Assembly (NCBI GenBank): GCA_016212105.1
Contig: JACRHJ010000021.1
Span: 62,001-126,000 of the forward strand
Source of the DNA: Nitrospirota bacterium
Lineage (GTDB): Bacteria > Nitrospirota > JACRHJ01
Length of the DNA: 64,000 nt
Direction of reading: 5' to 3'
Shown here piece by piece: positions 59,133 through 64,000 of this stretch. The notes below the pieces were generated by a model. The model did no database searches and was not told the origin of the DNA. It worked only from the letters and a program-made list of their open reading frames with translations. Within the stretch, counting starts at the first letter, position 1. Each line of letters starts with the position of its first letter. The translations under genes were made by a program, and so were the position numbers.

Positions 59133-60299
59133 TCAGGTGCGGGGAGGCGTCTTGCTTACCCTCTCCCCAGCCTCCCGTCGTGCCCATCTGTCCGCCTTCA
59201 TCACGTCCTCGACAGAGGTCGGCGTGGAGGGCCTGTGCGCGTCCATAGTCGCTTTAATCGTCTTCGGTATGTCCATGAACCCTATGTGACCGTCGAGGAA
59301 GGCCGCGACCGCGACCTCGTTCGCGGCGTTCAGCACGGCGGGCATCGTGCCGCCCGCCTTCATCGCGTCGAACGCGTATGCGAGGCACGGGAACCGGCCC
59401 ATGTCCGGCTCCTTGAACGTCAGCGTCCCGACCTTGACGAGGTCGAGGCCGGGTATGTCTTTCTTGAGCCTTCCTGGGTATCCGAGCGCGTAGGAAATAG
59501 GCCCGCGCATGTCCGGCACGCCGAGCTGGGCAATGACCGAGCCGTCCTTGAACTCGACCATAGAGTGTATTATGCTCTGCGGGTGCACGACGACCGAGAT
59601 CTCGTGCATCCCGACGTCGAACAGCCACTTGGCCTCGATTACCTCGAGCCCCTTGTTCATAAGCGTCGCGGAGTCTATCGTAATCTTCCGGCCCATCTCC
59701 CAGTTCGGGTGCTTGAGGGCGTCGGCGGGCTTGACATTTTCAAGCTGCTTACTGGAAAGACCCTGAAAGGGTCCGCCGGAAGCGGTCAGCGTTATGCGCG
59801 CGAGGTCGGCCTTCCTGTGGCCCTTCATGGACTGGAAAATGGCTGAGTGCTCGCTGTCCACCGGCAGGAGTTTTATACCGCGCCGCTTTGCGGCGGATAT
59901 TACGAGTTCTCCGGCGCAGACCAGCGTCTCCTTGTTGGCGAGCGCGACGTCCTTGCCGGCCTCGATCGCGGCCATCGTCGGCACAAGACCCGCCGATCCG
60001 ACAATCGCCGAGAGCACCATGTCCACTCCGGAAAGGGATGCGACCTCGGACATGCCTTCCGGCCCGGATAGGACCTTCACGCCCAGGCCGCCGAGCCGCT
60101 TTGACAGCTCACGGGCGTCCTTCGCGCTGCCTACCGAGACTACCTCCGGCTTGAACGCCCTGACCTGCTCTTCGAGGAGGTTAATGTTCGTGCCGCAGGC
60201 CATCGCCTTGACGCGGAACTTGCCGGTGAAGCGCTTCACGACGTCGAGCGTGCTGACGCCTATCGAGCCGGTACAACCGAGGATGCTGAGAGTTTTCAT
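59133..60299 (-). CDS. dxr: 1-deoxy-D-xylulose 5-phosphate reductoisomerase
   Basis: A 388-residue NADPH-dependent enzyme, second step of the methylerythritol phosphate pathway. The Rossmann motif [14 protein letters not shown] is at the start, [14 protein letters not shown] and [13 protein letters not shown] carry the metal and substrate residues, and [14 protein letters not shown] follows. Length is standard. It lies upstream of rseP with a repeat-filled 100-bp gap. Confidence 0.96.
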   Translation of the reverse strand: MKTLSILGCTGSIGVSTLDVVKRFTGKFRVKAMACGTNINLLEEQVRAFKPEVVSVGSAKDARELSKRLGGLGVKVLSGPEGMSEVASLSGVDMVLSAIVGSAGLVPTMAAIEAGKDVALANKETLVCAGELVISAAKRRGIKLLPVDSEHSAIFQSMKGHRKADLARITLTASGGPFQGLSSKQLENVKPADALKHPNWEMGRKITIDSATLMNKGLEVIEAKWLFDVGMHEISVVVHPQSIIHSMVEFKDGSVIAQLGVPDMRGPISYALGYPGRLKKDIPGLDLVKVGTLTFKEPDMGRFPCLAYAFDAMKAGGTMPAVLNAANEVAVAAFLDGHIGFMDIPKTIKATMDAHRPSTPTSVEDVMKADRWARREAGERVSKTPPRT

Positions 60300-60871
60300 T
60301 TAGGATTACAACCTTCTGAGTAAGTCCCGCCTTTTTGAAAAAAGGCGGCCCGATAATCATTCTGTCATTCTGAGCAACGCGAAGAATCCGCCTGTATATA
60401 ATTCCCCAAACCTCTTCAACAATTCTCCCCTCTCCCTTCAATGGGAGAGAGCCTGCCCTGAGCGAAACCGAAGGGGGCCGGGGGTGAGGGTTGGTTTACC
60501 CGGCCAACTTCCTGGATTCCCGCAGGAGTTTACCCCGGTACGCCTGAAGCCGGGGCGGGAATGACGAAAGGCATTTGGTGGGCGTAGCCCACCCTACAAT
60601 CTTCTTTAATCTAATCCCCCTCTCCTCGCGGGAGAGGGGGGTGGGGGTGAGGGGGCTCCACCTGTAGGGGCCGACCTTCGTGTCGGCCCTGCATTTGAAA
60701 TATTAGAAGCAGGTCCCTCCACTACGGTCGGGACGACAACAAGTAGGGTGGGCATCGCCCACCGTATGTCATTCCCGCGAAAGCGGGAATCCAGGGACTT
60801 TACATGTGCGCGCGAACTGATGACAAGTAAGTCACTGGGCCCCCGTTTTCACGGGGGTGACGGTCTTTTCG
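60300..60871. repeat. Large repeat cluster between dxr and cdsA
   Basis: No gene is seen in 570 bp. It contains at least five palindromic repeats: GAGAGAGCCTGCC...GGGGGTGAGGG (60441-60491), TTCCTGGATTCCCGC...GGGAATGAC with the TTTACCCCGGT insert (60509-60565), CCCCTCTCC type (60617-60652), GTAGGGGCC type (60664-60692), and CATTCCCGCGAAAGCGGGAATCC (60771-60793). They separate genes usually cotranscribed. Confidence 0.75.
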
Positions 60872-61726
60872 TTATATGTTCTTAGACACCATGACGACCG
60901 TGTAATAATACAGCGCGGGCGCGTTGAGCAGGAGGCTGTCCACCCGGTCGAGCATGCCCCCGTGTCCGGGTATCAGCGCGCCGGAGTCCTTCACGCGCGC
61001 GCTCCTCTTTATCATGGACTCGGCCAGGTCGCCCACCTGCCCTACGATGCCGAGTATCAGGCCTATCGCCACCGCGTCGTGCATCGTGAGGCTCGTGAAA
61101 AACCAGTACCGGCAGAGAACCGCCGTGCCGACCGCGCCGAGGAGCCCGCCGGCCGCGCCCTCGACAGACTTCTTGGGGCTTATCTTGGGGTAGAGCTTGT
61201 GCCTGCCGAACTTCGAGCCGGCGAAGTACGCGCCGGTGTCCGTCGCCCAGGTGACGAGGAGCAGAAGGAATACAAGCTCCCTGCCCGCAACCCCGCCCAT
61301 GTCCCAGGTCTTGAGCAGGACGAGGTACGCGGAGAGCCAGGCGACGTATATCACGCCGGTGAACGTGAGGGCCACGTCCACCATCGCGCCGTTTGTGTCC
61401 CTTTCCGAGAACAGCCTGCATATGAGCGCGAAGACGAAAGCGCCGGCCACCATGACGCCGGGCGAGAATACGTAGGCGACGTCGCCCTCGTTGACCGCGC
61501 CGATGTAAAAGCCGGTGACGACGAGGAGCCCGGCGAGCATACCGGCCATGGTCTGCGGGTGGTAGCCGCTGTTATTGAACATGCGGTAGAACTCGTAGAT
61601 GCCGACGGACGCCATGCAGAGGACTGCAATGTAGAACTGGAACGGGGAACCGTGCCAGACGAGCAGGTAGACGAGCGGTATTAATACAGCCGCGGACGCG
61701 ATGCGTTTATACGGCATGACCACCAC
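60872..61726 (-). CDS. cdsA: Phosphatidate cytidylyltransferase
   Basis: A 284-residue integral membrane enzyme that makes CDP-diacylglycerol for phospholipid synthesis. Eight or so hydrophobic helices and the CdsA signature near the end (SMIKRSARVKDSGALIPGHG, then GMLDRVDSLL) are visible, with the metal-binding TDTGAYFAG motif earlier. Its start overlaps the uppS end by 20 bp, so the two are cotranscribed. Confidence 0.94.
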   Translation of the reverse strand: MVVMPYKRIASAAVLIPLVYLLVWHGSPFQFYIAVLCMASVGIYEFYRMFNNSGYHPQTMAGMLAGLLVVTGFYIGAVNEGDVAYVFSPGVMVAGAFVFALICRLFSERDTNGAMVDVALTFTGVIYVAWLSAYLVLLKTWDMGGVAGRELVFLLLLVTWATDTGAYFAGSKFGRHKLYPKISPKKSVEGAAGGLLGAVGTAVLCRYWFFTSLTMHDAVAIGLILGIVGQVGDLAESMIKRSARVKDSGALIPGHGGMLDRVDSLLLNAPALYYYTVVMVSKNI

Positions 61727-62534
61727 CTTCCATGGCTCCGTTCCCGTTCACGGCCCCGAGCTGTTCGCCTGTCCTGCCGAACCGCCTCTCGCGGCCCTGG
61801 TAGTCCACGAGTGCGGCAATGAGTTCCCGCTCCCCGAAGTCGGGCCAGAGCGAGTCCGTGAAGTAAAGCTCCGCGTACGCGGTCTGCCACAGGAGGAAGT
61901 TGGATATGCGCATCTCGCCGGACGTCCTTATTACCAGGTCGAGTTCGGGTAGCCCGGCGGTGTCGAGGTAGCCGGAAAAGGCCTCCTCGGTCAAGCCCTG
62001 CGGGCTTACCCTTCCGGCCAGCAGGTCAGCGCCGTACTTCTTCGCGGCCTCCATTATCTCCCACCGGCCGCCGTAGCTGAGCGCGATGTCGAGCACCATG
62101 CCCGTGTTGCCCGCGGTCTCTGCCTTTACCTTGTCGATCCATTTCCGGGCCGCGCCCGGCAGGTCGTCCGTCCTGCCGATGGTCGTGAACTTTATGTTGT
62201 TCTCCTGCATAAGCTTCAGCTCGTTCTGGAGGTAAAGCGTCAGGAGAGACATCAGCGCCTCGACCTCGAGCCTCGGCCTCTTCCAGTTCTCGAGCGAGAA
62301 GGCGTAGAGCGTCAAGGCCTTTATGCCGAGCTTCGAGCTTGCGGTGACTATCTCGCGCACCGTCTCCATGCCCTTTTTGTGTCCGGCGACGCGCGGCAGG
62401 CCGCGGTTCGCAGCCCAGCGGCCGTTCCCGTCCATTATTATGGCGACGTGCCGCGGCAGCCGCGACGTATCGAGCCTCGCGAGCAGTTCTTCCCTGGAGA
62501 GTTCAGCCACCTGTCCGTCCCTTGTCAGAAGCAT
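61707..62534 (-). CDS. uppS: Undecaprenyl diphosphate synthase
   Basis: A 275-residue cis-prenyltransferase that makes the C55 lipid carrier for cell-wall synthesis. The N-terminal signature HVAIIMDGNGRWAANRG (catalytic Asp in MDGNGRW), the helix GHKKGMETVREIV, and the late DLVIRTSGEMRISNFLLWQ and LYFTDSLWPDF are all present. About 28 residues precede the usual start, so the real start may be later. Directly upstream of cdsA. Confidence 0.95.
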   Translation of the reverse strand: MLLTRDGQVAELSREELLARLDTSRLPRHVAIIMDGNGRWAANRGLPRVAGHKKGMETVREIVTASSKLGIKALTLYAFSLENWKRPRLEVEALMSLLTLYLQNELKLMQENNIKFTTIGRTDDLPGAARKWIDKVKAETAGNTGMVLDIALSYGGRWEIMEAAKKYGADLLAGRVSPQGLTEEAFSGYLDTAGLPELDLVIRTSGEMRISNFLLWQTAYAELYFTDSLWPDFGERELIAALVDYQGRERRFGRTGEQLGAVNGNGAMEGGGHAV

Positions 62535-62547
62535 TTCCCGCTGTCCC

Positions 62548-64000
62548 TCACCTCTGCGGAACCCGGTAGATGACCAGGCTCGACCTGTCGGCTACAAGGT
62601 TCTTGATGGACTCGACGCTGCCGAGAGGTATCTTGTTGCTCGCCTTCTTGACCTTTATCGTCGGTTCGGTAAGTATCAGGACGCTCTCGGACTTGTTGTT
62701 TGCCGCGTCGCCCACGTATATGTCCGCAAGGAAGCCATCGATGTTCTTGATGTCCCAGCGGTGCTCCAGCCTGGAGCCGTCCCAGGCGAACGAGTATATC
62801 TCCGCGCCGTTATAACCCTTGAACCTCCTGAGGATGTTTATCATCGGGATGTTCTTGGTGATGACTATCTCCTTGCCGCCGTCGGGGCCGTCCCGGAGAA
62901 TCAGCCTGCCCTTGACCTTGCCCCTTTCCTCGCCGCCACCCACGTTCAGCTTCTGCTCTGGCAGCTCGAAGAACGAACCGTAGCCCCCGTAGGGGTCGGG
63001 GCTCTTCCAGAGCCTCCTGCCGTTCGAGTCGAGCACCTGTATGTAGTCCCAGTCGTCTACCCAGACATATTCGAGGCCCTTCAGCGGGTCGTCGTCGTCC
63101 CTTTCCGCGTCGGCATCGGCGTCCTTCACAAGGTCGAGCGCGACGAACCCGTACGGGTCCTTTATGCGGGACGGGAGGTCCAGCGTGTCGCCCCCGGCGA
63201 GCTTCCCGCCTTCCCACCTGTACTCACGCACAACGCCGGAGTAAGGCGCGTCCATGCCCATGCCGGACGCTATCAGCATCTTCTTCCCGCCGGGCAGCTC
63301 CAGCACCCTCATGAAAATCGCCAGGTCCTCCGAGATCATTTTGTAGTCCTTGCCGTCGTACTCCATGACGAACGACATGAAGAGGCCGTCCCGGAAGTTG
63401 GACACATAAAGCTCGTCCCTGCCGTTGCCGTTCAGGTCCGCGCATTCGAGGTCCAGGTAGTCGTCCTTCATGTCGCCCTCGTAGCGCCAGAGTTCCGACA
63501 GGACGCCCTTCTCGAAACGGTAGACCACGAGCCTGCGCCCTGCAGCGACGGCTATCTCGGTCTTGTCGCTGCCTGTTATCCGGCCCGCAGCCATCCGCGT
63601 GCCGCGCATCGGTATGTCCTCGGTGCGGTAGAAGTCGCGCCTCTCGCCCCGGACGAGCGGGATGTCCTGTATTGTCTCGCCGAACACCTCGGAGGCTATA
63701 TTGACAAGCCCGGCCTGCGCCTCGACGGTATCGCCGGACTTCGCATACAATGTAATGGAGACGTTTGTCTCTTCCTGTTTCGTCGTGGGAGCCGTTGTGA
63801 GGACGATGACGGAGTCCACTTTGTTCTCGCCTGCCAGCTTCGCCACCGAAGAGGCGTCGACAGCCGTTTCGCCGGGTATGTTCACCGGCCCGGAGATGGC
63901 GAAGCGGCGGGAGTCCCGGAGCGCGTTCAGTAGCCTGTCGAGGACCACCTCGTTGTATTCGTTCCCTAAGACGCCGACCGCGACCTTGTCGGGCCCTGTA
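62548..64000 (-). CDS. VCBS/FG-GAP beta-propeller protein, 5' end outside window
   Basis: At least 483 codons, open to the window edge; a GTG at 63948 is inside the frame but the frame continues upstream (TGPDKVAVGVLGNEYNE), so the true start is not seen. The visible N-terminal part looks like a domain over a nucleotide- or lipoprotein-type fold. Then repeated propeller strands with calcium-site motifs follow (LECADLNGNGRDELYVSNF, DLVKDADADAERDDDDP). Similar proteins of Deltaproteobacteria are exported. It lies 13 bp before uppS on the same strand. Confidence 0.7.
   Translation of the reverse strand, partial: TGPDKVAVGVLGNEYNEVVLDRLLNALRDSRRFAISGPVNIPGETAVDASSVAKLAGENKVDSVIVLTTAPTTKQEETNVSITLYAKSGDTVEAQAGLVNIASEVFGETIQDIPLVRGERRDFYRTEDIPMRGTRMAAGRITGSDKTEIAVAAGRRLVVYRFEKGVLSELWRYEGDMKDDYLDLECADLNGNGRDELYVSNFRDGLFMSFVMEYDGKDYKMISEDLAIFMRVLELPGGKKMLIASGMGMDAPYSGVVREYRWEGGKLAGGDTLDLPSRIKDPYGFVALDLVKDADADAERDDDDPLKGLEYVWVDDWDYIQVLDSNGRRLWKSPDPYGGYGSFFELPEQKLNVGGGEERGKVKGRLILRDGPDGGKEIVITKNIPMINILRRFKGYNGAEIYSFAWDGSRLEHRWDIKNIDGFLADIYVGDAANNKSESVLILTEPTIKVKKASNKIPLGSVESIKNLVADRSSLVIYRVPQR

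Noticed and set aside
62323-63933. A 536-codon plus-strand open frame over uppS and the propeller protein
   Set aside because: Opposite strand of two recognised genes; no recognisable domain.

Overview
The window holds one complete integrated prophage inside a bacterial chromosome. The host looks Gram-negative and GC-rich. Its isoprenoid and envelope genes (uppS, cdsA, dxr, rseP, ispG), a VCBS/FG-GAP propeller protein, double-PilZ protein, intergenic palindromic repeats and a probable UGA-encoded selenocysteine gene all fit the former Deltaproteobacteria (Desulfobacterota) or a related phylum. That placement is an inference.

Left host flank (1-866): repeats, a candidate small selenoprotein (262-450), a RelB-like antitoxin and a truncated RelE-like toxin. 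Right host flank (53626-64000): the initiator tRNA-fMet, a YbaK-type deacylase, a PilZ protein, a PH-like membrane protein, ispG, a low-GC membrane protein, rseP, dxr, cdsA, uppS and a partial propeller protein, nearly all on the minus strand and separated by repeats.

Prophage (about 867-53670, 52,742 bp between equivalent repeat positions). It sits in the 3' half of tRNA-fMet. The att core is a perfect 46-bp duplication (883-928 and 53625-53670). The lysogeny end, read leftward, has an integrase, a low-GC ATPase plus coiled-coil pair of unknown function, a secreted thermonuclease, a zinc-ribbon membrane protein and a CI-like repressor. Rightward from a divergent promoter come a Cro-like protein, a CII/CP76-like regulator, a second tyrosine recombinase, an SSB-like gene split by an ochre codon, small unknown genes and a 1035-residue primase-helicase. 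A strongly repetitive probable origin follows (13.8-14.1 kb). Next are a third tyrosine recombinase, a Mor-like activator, a Mom-like DNA-modification protein, three ParB-domain proteins without ParA, an ArdC-like antirestriction protein and a DUF488 protein.

A low-GC island (22.75-30.9 kb) carries a three-gene operon: a UvrD-like helicase-nuclease with a type III modification methylase and a type III restriction helicase-nuclease. It has its own promoter, a leader terminator and an end terminator. Then come an odd tRNA-Gly, terminase small and large subunits, portal-MuF, protease with a nested scaffold, DUF2190 cement, major capsid, lysis genes (muramidase, LLH holin, nested spanins), three successive signal-peptide proteins resembling fibres, neck and tail genes, tail assembly chaperones joined by a canonical A AAA AAC -1 frameshift, a tape measure and two tail-tip proteins. 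The order indicates a long, non-contractile-tailed (siphovirus) phage with some Mu-like parts.

The phage encodes four apparent host-range or defence layers: the DNA-modification module, ArdC, the type III R-M operon with an extra helicase-nuclease, and the uncharacterised ATPase/coiled-coil pair beside the integrase. The last two are the best candidates for undescribed systems. All function calls rest on reading motifs and gene order; no database search was run.
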